Origin: Hydrogenoanaerobacterium sp032017025
Lineage (GTDB): Bacteria > Bacillota > Clostridia > Oscillospirales > Ruminococcaceae
Reading direction: 5' to 3'
Length of the DNA stretch: 64,000 nucleotides
Assembly: GCF_032017025.1 (NCBI RefSeq)
Contig: NZ_DALZQO010000001.1
Location: forward strand, 124,001-188,000
Made by a program: the position numbers and the translations under genes. Numbering within the stretch: position 1 is the first letter of the stretch; the number at the start of each line of letters is the position of its first letter. Positions 49,412 to 59,200 of the stretch are shown one piece after another. The notes below the pieces were generated by a model that made no database searches, was not told where the DNA came from, and saw only the letters and a program-made list of their open reading frames with translations.

Positions 49412-50461
49412 TTATGCCATATGAATGCTGTCCAAACCACTTTTCATCACCAATTTACGCAGCGGCGGAAAATACATAAATGGGCATTTGAGCACCTTGC
49501 AAAACAGCTTGATGCGCAGCCCGAGTGTTTTTCTGCGGTAGGCGGCACATGGGTTTGTGGTGCCGGCATTCAGTACCTTGCTCAAATCATAGGCGGTGTT
49601 AATAGCACTACTTATCCCCTCAAGTGAGCTGGGGCTGATAAACCCCGCCGCCTCACCGATAAGAAACGCGTTATCATAACCGCAACAGAAGTCATCCAGC
49701 TTTGAGGGGCGCAGCACAAGGCAAGCCTCGGTTTTCTGCACCTCGCCAAACTGTATACCAATTTCCTGCAAGCGTTGTTTTTGCCGTTCAAACCGTTCGC
49801 GGCAGTTGTTGGCAGGATAAGCGCCGCCAAAGATAAAGCTGCCGTCTTTCGAGATGCTCCACGAGTAGCAATCGGTGTTCTCGGGGTCAAACACACAGGA
49901 ATAAAACGGGTTGGGATTGCTTTCGCGGAACCACTGCTGAATCGACACGTAGCTGCGAATTTTTTTATTTGGATAAAGCATTTTGCGCACCAAGGACTGA
50001 GCACCGTCCGCCCCAACCACGTACTTTGCTTTGAGTTGGCGCTCCTTACCATCCTGCGCAAAGCAAACCTCGAAGCAATCACTCTTACGCGCTACCCTTG
50101 TAACCTGGGCATTGTCGAATATCTCCACCTCATGCGGAATCAGTGACTTTAACCACAGGTCGAACTTGTGACGATCAAGATTGATATAAAAACGTTGATA
50201 ATGCCGCGTGAGACCTGTACGAAGGTCAAGCGTTCGAACCGCAAAAATTTGCGGGTCAACCAGTACATCCTTTGGCAGCGTTAGGTCAAATCGGGAAAGT
50301 GCCTTTTGCGCATCGGTGGCAAGCAGCCCGCCGCACGGCTTGCGAAAACCCAAATTTTGATCCCGCTTTTTGTCAATAGCGACTACCTTAAAGCGTTTGT
50401 CAAGCAGACGTGCAAGCGTTGCGCCCGCAGGCCCTAAACCGATGATTGCGATATCATACAT
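49412..50461 (-). CDS. FAD-dependent oxidoreductase, geranylgeranyl reductase-like
   Basis: 349 residues from ATG 50461 (GGGAGTG upstream; the frame extends to 50521). FAD-binding motif IAIIGLGPAGATLARLL, PCGGLL, a middle motif YVVGADGAQSLVRKM and the second FAD motif NAFLIGEAAGFISPSSLEGIS. Similar to FixC/GGR family proteins that reduce isoprenoid double bonds or act in unknown reductions in Firmicutes. The isoprenoid substrate is an inference. A copy of the MITE-like repeat lies directly upstream. Confidence 0.85.
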   Translation of the reverse strand: MYDIAIIGLGPAGATLARLLDKRFKVVAIDKKRDQNLGFRKPCGGLLATDAQKALSRFDLTLPKDVLVDPQIFAVRTLDLRTGLTRHYQRFYINLDRHKFDLWLKSLIPHEVEIFDNAQVTRVARKSDCFEVCFAQDGKERQLKAKYVVGADGAQSLVRKMLYPNKKIRSYVSIQQWFRESNPNPFYSCVFDPENTDCYSWSISKDGSFIFGGAYPANNCRERFERQKQRLQEIGIQFGEVQKTEACLVLRPSKLDDFCCGYDNAFLIGEAAGFISPSSLEGISSAINTAYDLSKVLNAGTTNPCAAYRRKTLGLRIKLFCKVLKCPFMYFPPLRKLVMKSGLDSIHMA

Positions 50462-50498
50462 AAGGTCACTCCCTGTACATAAACTGCTTTTGATTTTT

Positions 50499-50620
50499 CT
50501 ATCATAAATCAAAGCGCGCAAAGACTGTTTCCGATGTGATAAAGCATATTTGCCAAAAACGGCAAATGCCGTGCTGTACGCAGCATTCAGCCCAAAGGCT
50601 GAGTATTGTTTTATTATATC
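50499..50620. repeat. MITE-like dispersed repeat, copy 2 (short form)
   Basis: Shares ATCATAAATC at its left end, the core GCAAAGACTGTTTCCGATG and following GTGATAAAGCATATTTGCC, ATTCAGCC..GGCTGA and the right end GTTTTATTATA with the copy at 27061-27243, but lacks about 55 bp carrying two of that copy's hairpins. Confidence 0.7.
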
Positions 50621-50646
50621 TTCATCTTGCTGTAAAATATAAATTG

Positions 50647-50683
50647 CAAAAGCCGCTTCTTATGGCAAGAAACGGCTTTTGTC
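50647..50683 (-). terminator. Terminator of ackA
   Basis: CAAAAGCCG/CGGCTTTTG stem with flanking pairs, about 75 bp past the ackA stop. Confidence 0.8.
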
Positions 50684-50756
50684 AAACTAAAGTTAACAGC
50701 AGTGCAGGTACACCTTACAAGAACTGCAGAGCGCCCTGCCCCCTCTTGCGAAAGGA

Positions 50757-51956
50757 TTACTTGCCGACGAGTTCCATAGTGTCTCTAGCGATCATAATCT
50801 CCTCGTTGGTGGGAAGTACCCAAGCCTCAACTTTGGAAGCATCTTTCGAGAACTTCGCATCGTGGCGGGAAGCCTCGCTGTTTAGATCCTCGCAGATTTC
50901 AAGTCCCATATACTCCATATCACTGCAGATCCACTGACGGATTTTATTGTCGTTTTCGCCGATGCCACCGGTAAAGATAACTGCATCAACACCGCCCATA
51001 GCAGCAGCGTAACCGCCGACAAACTTCTTAATCTGGTATACAAACATCTCCAAGGCAAGCTTTGCACGGGCGTTACCGCTGTTTGCAGCAGCATGCAGGT
51101 CGCGGCAGTCGCTCGAAACACCGGAAATGCCGAGGAAGCCGGATTTTTTGTTCATCAGGTCGGACATTTCATCGGGAGTTTTGCCCTCTTTATTTGCGAT
51201 ATAGGTAACAACAGAGGGGTCAATACCACCGCAGCGGGTACCCATGATAAAGCCATCCAACGGGGTAAAGCCCATGGAGGTATCGAGCACTTTACCGTCT
51301 TTGATTGCAGCAATCGAGCTGCCATTACCGAGATGGCAGGTGATGATTTTAGTACCCACGGGGTCTTTGCCGGTAACCTCGAAGTATCTTTTGCTCACAT
51401 AACGGTGGCTTGTACCATGGAAACCGTAGCGGCGGATAGAATATTTCTCATAGTACTCATAAGGGATACCAAACATATAGGCCTTCGCAGGCATGGACTG
51501 ATGGAACGAAGTATCGAAAATCGCTACCATCGGTGTCTCTTTACCGAAAACATCCTGGCAAGCCTTCATTGCGGTTGCCTGAGGAGGGTTGTGCAGAGGG
51601 CCGAGCTCCGAGAATGCGAAAATATCCTCGATTACCTTATCGGTGATAACCGTAGAGGTTTTGTAAACCTCGCTGCCGTGCAGCACACGGTGGCCCACTG
51701 CCGAAATTTCTTTTACATCATCGATTACCTTGCCCTCACCTTTGGTAAGAATATCAACAACCGCAAGGAATGCCTCCTTGTGGGTAGGAAAGTCCACATT
51801 CTTCTCAACTTCTCTGCCGTCCGCTGTTTTGTGGCCGATCAGGCCGTCAATTCCTATTCTTTCACAGTTGCCTTTCGCAAGAACACTTTCATCCGTCATA
51901 TCAATCAGCTGATATTTCAGTGATGAGCTTCCTGCGTTGATTACCAATACCTTCAT
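50757..51956 (-). CDS. ackA: Acetate kinase
   Basis: 399 residues from ATG 51956 after AGGAGG; the frame is open to 52070 but that part is not conserved. ASKHA fold with VLVINAGSSSLKYQLID, RVLHGSEVY, HNPPQATAMKA, the catalytic region VAIFDTSFHQSMP, GFHGTSHRYVS, and HLGNGSSIAAI, then TGGIGENDNKIR. Makes ATP and acetate from acetyl phosphate. pta is not adjacent, unlike in many Firmicutes. Confidence 0.97.
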   Translation of the reverse strand: MKVLVINAGSSSLKYQLIDMTDESVLAKGNCERIGIDGLIGHKTADGREVEKNVDFPTHKEAFLAVVDILTKGEGKVIDDVKEISAVGHRVLHGSEVYKTSTVITDKVIEDIFAFSELGPLHNPPQATAMKACQDVFGKETPMVAIFDTSFHQSMPAKAYMFGIPYEYYEKYSIRRYGFHGTSHRYVSKRYFEVTGKDPVGTKIITCHLGNGSSIAAIKDGKVLDTSMGFTPLDGFIMGTRCGGIDPSVVTYIANKEGKTPDEMSDLMNKKSGFLGISGVSSDCRDLHAAANSGNARAKLALEMFVYQIKKFVGGYAAAMGGVDAVIFTGGIGENDNKIRQWICSDMEYMGLEICEDLNSEASRHDAKFSKDASKVEAWVLPTNEEIMIARDTMELVGK

Positions 51957-52137
51957 TCCAGTTGTTCCTCCTAATATCACACAATTTGTTAAATACATAA
52001 AATGCCTGTTTTTGGGGCCGCAGTCATTTCTCAAACTGCGACAAATCGCATAAACTTGACATCTTGTCACACTTTTATATATTATTACAATATAACGTAA
52101 ATTGCAAGGTTTTATTGCATAAAAGGGGCTGATTTAG

Positions 52138-53334
52138 CTGAAAATTGCAGGAATTGTTGCGGAATACAATCCATTTCACAATGGGCATTCATTTCAAATT
52201 TCAAAAACACGCGAGGCAGGCGCAACACACATTGTCGCTGTGATGGGCGGTAACTATTTGCAAAGGGGTGCCGCAGCGCAATTTGAAAAACACGTGCGCG
52301 CCGAGGCGGCTCTGCATTGCGGGGCCGATCTCGTTATTGAACTGCCGCTGCCCTATGCGATGTCTACCGCAGAACGGTTTGCGGCAGGCGCGCTCACGCT
52401 GCTACAGGCACTGGGCTGTATTGATATGGTCAGTTTTGGCGCGGAAAGCTCTTTTGAGCAACTGAAACCCCTTGCAGGGGTTCTGCTTACCAACGAGCTT
52501 GCACCGCATGTGAAGCAGCACCTGAGATTGGGGCTTACTTTTGCAAAAGCGCGCCAACTTGCACTGGAGCAGCACTTGAGCAAGGAGCAAGCAGAACTTG
52601 TTGCGAGCCCCAATAACATTCTGGGCATTGAATACCTAAAAGCGGCAGCAAGGCTTGAGTTTGCACCGGAGTTTTGTGTGGTAACACGCAGGGGTGTAGC
52701 GCATGACAGCAATGTGACAAGTGGAGTGTTTGCGTCGGCCTCTATGCTGCGCAAAGCAATGGCAGCACAAGGCCTAAATGGGCTGCGTCCGTTTGTGCCC
52801 GCCGATGCATATGAGGTTTACCAAAGTGCGCAGAAGGCGCGTCTGCTGCCCGCCGACTTTGCGCGTACAGAAAACTCTGTGCTGGCAGTGCTGCGCCGTA
52901 TGCCCCCTGCTGAATTTGCTGCCCTGCCCGACCTTTCAGAGGGGCTGGAGAACCGTTTGTACGCGGCGGTAAGGCAGGCCGATACGCTCGAAAAATTGCA
53001 GATGTCTGTCAAAAGCAAACGATACCCGCTTGCACGCATTCGCCGTCTGGTGCTGTCTGCTTATCTTGGCATTACAGAGACGGACGCGCTTACTCCCCCG
53101 CCGTACCTGCGGGTACTGGGCTTTAATAAAAACGGGCTTGAGGTGTTAAACCGTGCCAAAAAAACGGCGCAGCTGCCGCTGTCATCCTCACTGGCGCAGC
53201 TGGAACGGTGCAGCCCGGACTGTGAGCGCATTGCAAAGCTGGAATCGCGTTCGACCGACCTGTACTCTCTGACGCTGCCTGATATTCTGCCCTGTGGCTA
53301 CGATTATACATGTAAACCTGTAATGCTGAAATAA
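52138..53334 (+). CDS. tmcAL: tRNA(Met) cytidine acetate ligase (TmcAL/YlbM family), CTG start
   Basis: 398 residues. A TAG at 52135-52137 blocks extension, and the conserved N-terminus KIAGIVAEYNPFHNGHSFQI begins at once after it, so the only start that keeps the nucleotidyltransferase HxGH motif is CTG 52138, nine bases after AAAAGGGG. The first ATG, at 52240, would delete the active site. Further motifs: VMGGNYLQRGAAA, LVIELPLPYAMSTAERFA, SPNNILGIEYL. The enzyme acetylates C34 of elongator tRNA-Met using acetate and ATP. It is divergent from ackA, which supplies the same metabolite pool. Confidence 0.9.
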   Translation: MKIAGIVAEYNPFHNGHSFQISKTREAGATHIVAVMGGNYLQRGAAAQFEKHVRAEAALHCGADLVIELPLPYAMSTAERFAAGALTLLQALGCIDMVSFGAESSFEQLKPLAGVLLTNELAPHVKQHLRLGLTFAKARQLALEQHLSKEQAELVASPNNILGIEYLKAAARLEFAPEFCVVTRRGVAHDSNVTSGVFASASMLRKAMAAQGLNGLRPFVPADAYEVYQSAQKARLLPADFARTENSVLAVLRRMPPAEFAALPDLSEGLENRLYAAVRQADTLEKLQMSVKSKRYPLARIRRLVLSAYLGITETDALTPPPYLRVLGFNKNGLEVLNRAKKTAQLPLSSSLAQLERCSPDCERIAKLESRSTDLYSLTLPDILPCGYDYTCKPVMLK

Positions 53335-53409
53335 CAGAGTAAAATAAAACCAAAAAAATTTATATGAAACTCAGACCTCCCTTTCTTGCAAATTTCTAAC
53401 AAACAGGGA

Positions 53410-53438
53410 TTGACAATTGAAAGGGAATTCGATATAAT
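53410..53438 (+). promoter_or_regulatory. Consensus promoter of the amino acid ABC importer
   Basis: TTGACA (53410-53415), 17 bp, TATAAT (53433-53438); all core bases match. Confidence 0.92.
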
Positions 53439-53440
53439 CA

Positions 53441-53562
53441 CTCTTAACCAATAAGAGCGGATTACTCCTTTTTGTACAAAGGAAAAATGCAACTTTTGTC
53501 AAGGTTTCGCAAGGGTGCCGACTCATTATTCAGCCGGCACCCTTGCCACTTTACAGTGGCAA
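53441..53562 (+). promoter_or_regulatory. Hairpin-rich 5' leader
   Basis: Successive hairpins CTCTT/AAGAG (53441-53457), CCTTT/AAAGG (53467-53482), a 10-bp AAGGGTGCCG/CGGCACCCTT (53511-53544) and TTGCCACT/AGTGGCAA (53543-53562). The last two share two bases. No T tract follows. Possible regulatory RNA upstream of the binding-protein gene. Confidence 0.5.
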
Positions 53563-53615
53563 AGTTTGTGAAACAAAATGCAAGGCTTATTGCAAAATGG
53601 AAAGGATTGAGAAAT

Positions 53616-54473
53616 ATGAAAATGGCTAAAAGAATAATTGCAGCCGCGCTTTGCGCAGCACTGCTCATCACCTCTATGGCGGCATGCTCTAAAAAACCGG
53701 CAAGCTCCTCGGCAGAAACATCTTCGAATAAGCCTGTACTCAAGGTTGGAATGGAATGCGCATACGCACCCTACAACTGGACACAGAGCAACGATCAAAA
53801 CGGTGCGGTACCCATTTCCGGCAGCAGCGAATATGCTTATGGCTACGACGTGATTGTGGCGAAAGCAATTGCCGAAAAAATCGGCTATGACCTTGAAATT
53901 GTAAAAACAGAGTGGGACGGCCTGCCCCCCGCGGTTATTTCGGGTAAAATAGATGTTGCGATTGCGGGCATGAGCATCACCGCCGACCGTTTGAAAAGTG
54001 TTGACTTTACCGATGTTTACTACAATGCGGATATCCTCGCACTTACCACAAAATCTTCACCTTTCGCTTCTGCAACCAGCCTGGAGGATTTGAAGGGCGC
54101 AGTTTGCACCTCGCAGCTCAACACCGTTTGGTACGATCTTCTCCCGCAGATTCCCGAAGCTAAAATTCAGCCTGCGCTTGAAAATGTACCCGCTATGATT
54201 GTGGCGCTCACCTCGGGTAAAATTCAGCTTGTGTGCACCGATCGGCCAACTGCAATGGCAGCGGCTTACTCCAACCCCGAGTTGGTAATGCTGGATTTTG
54301 CGGCAGAAAAAGGCTTTCAGGCTGACCCTGAAGACATTAAAATCGGCATTGCAATTTCAAAGCAGAATACCGAGCTGAAAGCAAAAATCAACGAGGCTCT
54401 CGCTTCCATCAGCGAGGATGACCGTACCAAGATGATGGAAGACGCAATCAAAGCTCAGCCTCTCGCCCAATAA
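53616..54473 (+). CDS. Polar amino acid ABC transporter substrate-binding lipoprotein
   Basis: 285 residues from ATG 53616 (GGAAAGGA upstream). Lipoprotein signal with lipobox SMAAC (Cys24), then SBP family 3 fold: VLKVGMECAYAPYNW, YGYDVIVAKAIAEKIGYDLEIVKTEWDGLPPAVISGKIDVAIAGMSITADR (core ligand-binding segment), DLKGAVCTSQLNTVW. Binds a polar amino acid; specificity is not readable. Followed by a terminator, then its permease and ATPase genes with their own promoter. Confidence 0.93.
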   Translation: MKMAKRIIAAALCAALLITSMAACSKKPASSSAETSSNKPVLKVGMECAYAPYNWTQSNDQNGAVPISGSSEYAYGYDVIVAKAIAEKIGYDLEIVKTEWDGLPPAVISGKIDVAIAGMSITADRLKSVDFTDVYYNADILALTTKSSPFASATSLEDLKGAVCTSQLNTVWYDLLPQIPEAKIQPALENVPAMIVALTSGKIQLVCTDRPTAMAAAYSNPELVMLDFAAEKGFQADPEDIKIGIAISKQNTELKAKINEALASISEDDRTKMMEDAIKAQPLAQ

Positions 54474-54514
54474 GCGGGTATCGGCTCAATCCTCGTCTTC
54501 AAAACAAATCATCC

Positions 54515-54547
54515 AATAGGGGTTCAACTGTTTGAACCCCTATTTTT
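54515..54547 (+). terminator. Terminator after the binding-protein gene
   Basis: A 13-bp stem AATAGGGGTTCAA/TTGAACCCCTATT and TTTTT. Likely partial, giving more binding protein than permease. Confidence 0.9.
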
Positions 54548-54598
54548 GCGATTTGACAATTCTTAACGCATCATTTACTGTTCTTAATCCATAAAACA

Positions 54599-54607
54599 TG
54601 CTATACT
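54599..54607 (+). promoter_or_regulatory. Extended -10 promoter for the permease-ATPase genes
   Basis: TGCTATACT, with TG at 54599-54600 and TATACT 54602-54607; 33 bp before the permease ATG. Confidence 0.5.
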
Positions 54608-54639
54608 ACCTTTAAATTTTACATATTGGAGTGAACGCT

Positions 54640-55434
54640 ATGGCAACCGCAGACCAAAGTTTTTTTGGATGGGTGTGGTTCTTTGTCAATGAATACTGGC
54701 CGCAGCTTTTAAAGGGCGCAGGAGTTACACTGATGCTCGCCCTTGTGGGTACGTTAATCGGCTGTATCATCGGGTTACTGGTGGGCATTGTTCAAACCAT
54801 ACCGGTGAGCAGAAGCACCAACCCCGTATTTCGGGTGCTTTACAAAATTGTACGTGCTGTGCTGGCGGCTTACGTCGAATTGTTCCGCGGTACACCTATG
54901 ATCGTGCAGGCGATGGTCATCTATTATGGCTCTATGGCAATGTTTCAGATTGACATGACGCCTATGTTTGCGGGCTTTTTTATCGTCTCGATCAATACAG
55001 GCGCTTACATGGCAGAAACGGTACGCGGCGGTATTGCATCGATTGATGTGGGACAAACCGAGGGCGCAAAGTCGATTGGTATGACGCATTTTCAAACGAT
55101 GTACTATGTTGTGCTGCCGCAGGCCCTGCGCAACATTCTTCCCCAAATTGGCAACAACCTTATCATCAACATTAAGGATACCTCGGTGCTCAGTGTTATT
55201 TCGGTAACCGAGCTGTTCTTCACCGGTAAATCGGCCGCAGGCGTTTATTACCGTTATTTCGAAGTGTTCTTTATCATTTGTGTAATCTACTTTATTATGA
55301 CGTTTGCTAGCTCACGTATACTGCGCTGGATGGAAAAAAAGATTGACGGTAACGATTACTACGATTTAGTTCCTACCGATCACCTTGTTGACCCATGCGG
55401 ACATGTACCCATTAAGCCAAGGAGGAAATTCTAA
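54640..55434 (+). CDS. Polar amino acid ABC transporter permease
   Basis: 264 residues from ATG 54640, six bases after GGAGTG. HEQRO-type amino acid permease with N-terminal span pattern, YVELFRGTPMIVQAMVIYYG, and the EAA loop EGAKSIGMTHFQTMYYVVLPQALRNILPQIGNN. The C-terminal tail after LRWMEKKIDGNDYYDL is longer than usual. Stop overlaps the ATPase start (TAATG). Confidence 0.94.
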   Translation: MATADQSFFGWVWFFVNEYWPQLLKGAGVTLMLALVGTLIGCIIGLLVGIVQTIPVSRSTNPVFRVLYKIVRAVLAAYVELFRGTPMIVQAMVIYYGSMAMFQIDMTPMFAGFFIVSINTGAYMAETVRGGIASIDVGQTEGAKSIGMTHFQTMYYVVLPQALRNILPQIGNNLIINIKDTSVLSVISVTELFFTGKSAAGVYYRYFEVFFIICVIYFIMTFASSRILRWMEKKIDGNDYYDLVPTDHLVDPCGHVPIKPRRKF

Positions 55435-56180
55435 TGGAACAGAACAATGCTGTTATTGAGCTTCGCCATCTGAACAAACGCTTTGGCACCAACGAGGTCT
55501 TGCGCGACATCAGCTTTCAGACAAACCACGGTGACGTCATTTGCATTATCGGTGCATCCGGCTCAGGCAAATCCACCATGCTACGCTGCATTAATATGCT
55601 TGAAACACCTACCTCCGGCGAAATTTTATACCGTGGCAAAAATATCCTTAACAAAGGCGTTAAGGTATCGGGCTACCGTGCCAAGGTTGGCATGGTGTTT
55701 CAGCAATTCAACCTGTTCAGCAATATGACCGTACTGCAAAACTGCATGATAGGTACGATGCGGGTGCTGAAAAAAGATAAGGCCGCCGCTGAGCAGCTTG
55801 CGCTCAAGTACCTCACCAAGGTGGGCATGGCACCGTATGTCAATGCCAAGCCACACCAAATTTCAGGCGGGCAGAAGCAGCGTGTTGCCATTGCGCGCGC
55901 ACTTGCTATGGAGCCGGAGGTACTGCTGTTTGATGAACCTACGTCAGCACTTGACCCACAGATGGTGGGAGAAGTATTGGAGGTTATGCGCGACCTTGCC
56001 AAAGAGGGGCTTACGATGATTATTGTCACACACGAGATGGCATTTGCACGCGATGTTTCGTCGCACGTTGTGTTTATGGCAGACGGCGTAATTGCCGAAG
56101 AGGGCACCCCGGAGGTGCTGTTTAACACCCCGCAAAACGAGCTTACCCGCGAATTTTTATCACGGTTTATGAAGGGCTAG
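55434..56180 (+). CDS. Polar amino acid ABC transporter ATP-binding protein
   Basis: 248 residues. Walker A IIGASGSGKSTMLRCIN, Q-loop VFQQFNLFSNM, signature ISGGQKQRVAIARAL, Walker B VLLFDEPTSALD, H-loop VTHEMAF. GlnQ/HisP type ATPase of the family 3 importers, without a C-terminal regulatory domain. Last gene of the transporter, ending in a terminator shared with carB. Confidence 0.95.
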   Translation: MEQNNAVIELRHLNKRFGTNEVLRDISFQTNHGDVICIIGASGSGKSTMLRCINMLETPTSGEILYRGKNILNKGVKVSGYRAKVGMVFQQFNLFSNMTVLQNCMIGTMRVLKKDKAAAEQLALKYLTKVGMAPYVNAKPHQISGGQKQRVAIARALAMEPEVLLFDEPTSALDPQMVGEVLEVMRDLAKEGLTMIIVTHEMAFARDVSSHVVFMADGVIAEEGTPEVLFNTPQNELTREFLSRFMKG

Positions 56181-56216
56181 GCAAGTCTCCTGTTGGGAGT
56201 TCACAATATGATAGGA

Positions 56217-56248
56217 AAAGACCTCGGAATTATCCGAGGTCTTTTTTG
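56217..56248. terminator. Bidirectional terminator
   Basis: AAAAGACCTCGGA/TCCGAGGTCTTTT stem between the transporter ATPase gene and the convergent carB. Confidence 0.93.
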
Positions 56249-56256
56249 TGTTACTG

Positions 56257-59200
56257 TTAAAGCTTTGTAATATCGATAAAGTGCATGTCGCCCGTCCCCT
56301 TGCCTGTTGCTAAACAGTCTGCCATTGCGTTGGCGGTATCGAGCGAAGTAAAGCAGCAGATGGAGCGCTCTACGGTTTTGCGGCGAATCTGCACCGAGTG
56401 GCGGTGCGGGTCACGTCCTTTTGCTGAGGTGGAGATGACATAATCGATCTTTCCGCTTTCAATTAGGTCAATAATATCGGGCTTGCCCTCGCCGAGTTTG
56501 CGCACCGAATTGGTTGCAACCATATGCTGGTTGAGGTTGAGCGCAGTACCAGGGGTTGCATACAGTGTAAAGCCCAAACGCTCAAACTTTTCTGCAATTG
56601 CAACAATCTCCTGTTGGTCGCTGCTGCGAACCGAAAGCAGCACGCCGCCGCTGCGCTTCATTTTATAGCCGGCTGCAACCATGCCCTTGAGCAAAGCTTC
56701 TTCAAAGGTTTTTGCAATACCCAGCACTTCACCGGTCGATTTCATTTCGGGGCCAAGCTGAGTGTCAAGGTCATGCAGCTTTTCGAAGCTGAACACCGGT
56801 ACCTTAACCGCAACATATTCGCCTTCTGGGAATAAGCCTGTGCCGTAGCCCAAATCGGCGAGGCGTGCTCCCAGCATAATTTTGGTGGCAAGCTCCACCA
56901 TTGGTACACCGGTCACCTTACTGATATAGGGTACTGTACGCGACGAGCGCGGGTTTACCTCGATTACATACACCATATCGTTGTATACAACATACTGGAT
57001 GTTGACCAGCCCTATGACTCCCAGCTCTTTGGCAAGCCTGCCGGTAAACTCAATGATAGTTTTGCGGATGCGCTCGGACAAAGTTCGCGCGGGGTAGACC
57101 GATATAGAATCGCCCGAGTGTACGCCTGCACGCTCAATATGCTCCATAATTCCGGGAATCAGATAATCGGTGCCGTCGCAGATTGCGTCCACCTCAACCT
57201 CGGTGCCCATCATATATTTATCGATCAGCACGGGGTTATCGATGTGCTGTATGAGGATAATGCCCATATATTCGGTCACATCAGCGTCGCTGTGTGCAAT
57301 GATCATGTTCTGCCCGCCCAGCACGTAGGAGGGGCGCAGCAATACAGGGTAACCAAGATCATTTGCTGCATTTACTGCATCTTCTACGGTGAACACGGTG
57401 TGCCCTGCGGGGCGCGGAATACCGCATTTTTCAAGCAGCTTGTCAAAACGTTCTCTGTCCTCCGCCGCATCAATGCTGTCCGCACCGGTGCCAAGGATTT
57501 TGACGCCTTTTTTCGAGAGATATTTGGTGAGCTTGATGGCGGTCTGCCCGCCGAACTGTACCACCACTGCGTCGGGCTGCTCGGTTTCGATGACAGAATC
57601 GACATCCTCGGGGGTAATCGGGTCGAAGTAAAGGCGGTCGGCAGTGTCGAAATCGGTGGAGACGGTTTCGGGGTTATTGTTTGCAATAATCGCCTCGCAG
57701 CCCGCCTCTTTCAGCGCCCACACGCAGTGCACCGAGCAGTAGTCGAACTCTATCCCCTGCCCAATGCGGATAGGGCCGGAGCCAAACACAATAATTTTCT
57801 TTTTACCGGTGGGGTTTTCGTCAATGTGCTGCTTCGCCTCGTTCGCCTCGTCAAAGGTGGAGTAAAAGTACGGGGTCTGTGCCGCAAATTCGGCGGCACA
57901 GGTATCCACCATTTTATAGGAGGCATTGCGGTGGTGCTGTATCTTCTGTCCTGAAAGCTTTTCGATGGTGGAATCGAGGAAGCCGTATTTCTTTGCAGTG
58001 ATGTATTTATCTTTGGTCAGCTCACCCTCTGCAATCCAGCCTTCTAGCTCGCAGAGGTGTGCAAATTTATATAAGAACCACAGGTCGATCATTGTAACCT
58101 CGTGGATATGCTCGGGAGCAATGCCGCGTTTGAGCGCCTCGTATACCACAAAAATGCGCTCATCGTTGCAGTCGTGCAGCTTGGCGGTAATCTCTTGGGT
58201 GGAAAACGCCTTTAACTTGGGCATATTCATGGTATCCATACCCAGTTCAATAGAACGCACCGCCTTGAGTATTGCCTGCTCAAAGCTGGTACCAATGCTC
58301 ATCACCTCTCCGGTCGCTTTCATCTGAGTGCCAAGCGTGCGCTTTGCGTATACAAATTTATCGAACGGCCATTTGGGAAACTTCACGACAATGTAATCGA
58401 TGGCAGGCTCAAAGCAGGCATAGGTGTTGCCTGTGACTGCGTTGACGATTTCATCCAAAGTGTAACCGATGGCAATTTTGGTTGCCACCTTTGCAATGGG
58501 ATAGCCGGTAGCCTTAGAGGCAAGTGCGGAGGAGCGCGACACGCGCGGGTTTACCTCAATGACCGCATATTCAAAGCTGGTGGGATGCAGTGCAAACTGA
58601 CAGTTGCAGCCGCCCTCCACGCCCAGCGCGTTTACCATATTTAAAGCTGCTGTCCGCAGCATTTGATATTCGTGGTTCGAAAGTNNNNNNNNNNGCTGTC
58701 GCCGGTATGTATGCCGACGGGGTCGACATTCTCCATTGAGCAAACAGTGATGCTGTTGCCGTTTCGGTCGCGGATGACCTCAAATTCAATCTCTTTCCAG
58801 CCGGAGATACATTTTTCAACTAAAATTTGTGTGATGGGAGATAAGCGCAGACCGTTTTCTGCAATATCCTGCAGCTCTGCTTCATCGGTTGCAATGCCGC
58901 CGCCTGTACCGCCCATGGTAAAGGCCGGGCGCACAATTACGGGGTAATCGATCACCTTCGCAAATTTCAGCGCATCCGTAATGTTATCTACCACCTTGGA
59001 TGGGATACAAGGCTCACCGATGCTCTCCATCGTATCCTTGAACATCTGGCGATCCTCCGCCTTGTCGATGGTTTCGGGTGTCGCGCCCAGCAGCTTCACG
59101 CCGTTTGCGGCGAGAAAACCCTCTTTTGCAAGCTGCATCGAAAGGGTAAGTCCGGTCTGCCCACCGAGGGTTGAAAGCACGCTGTCGGGGCGTTCAATCT

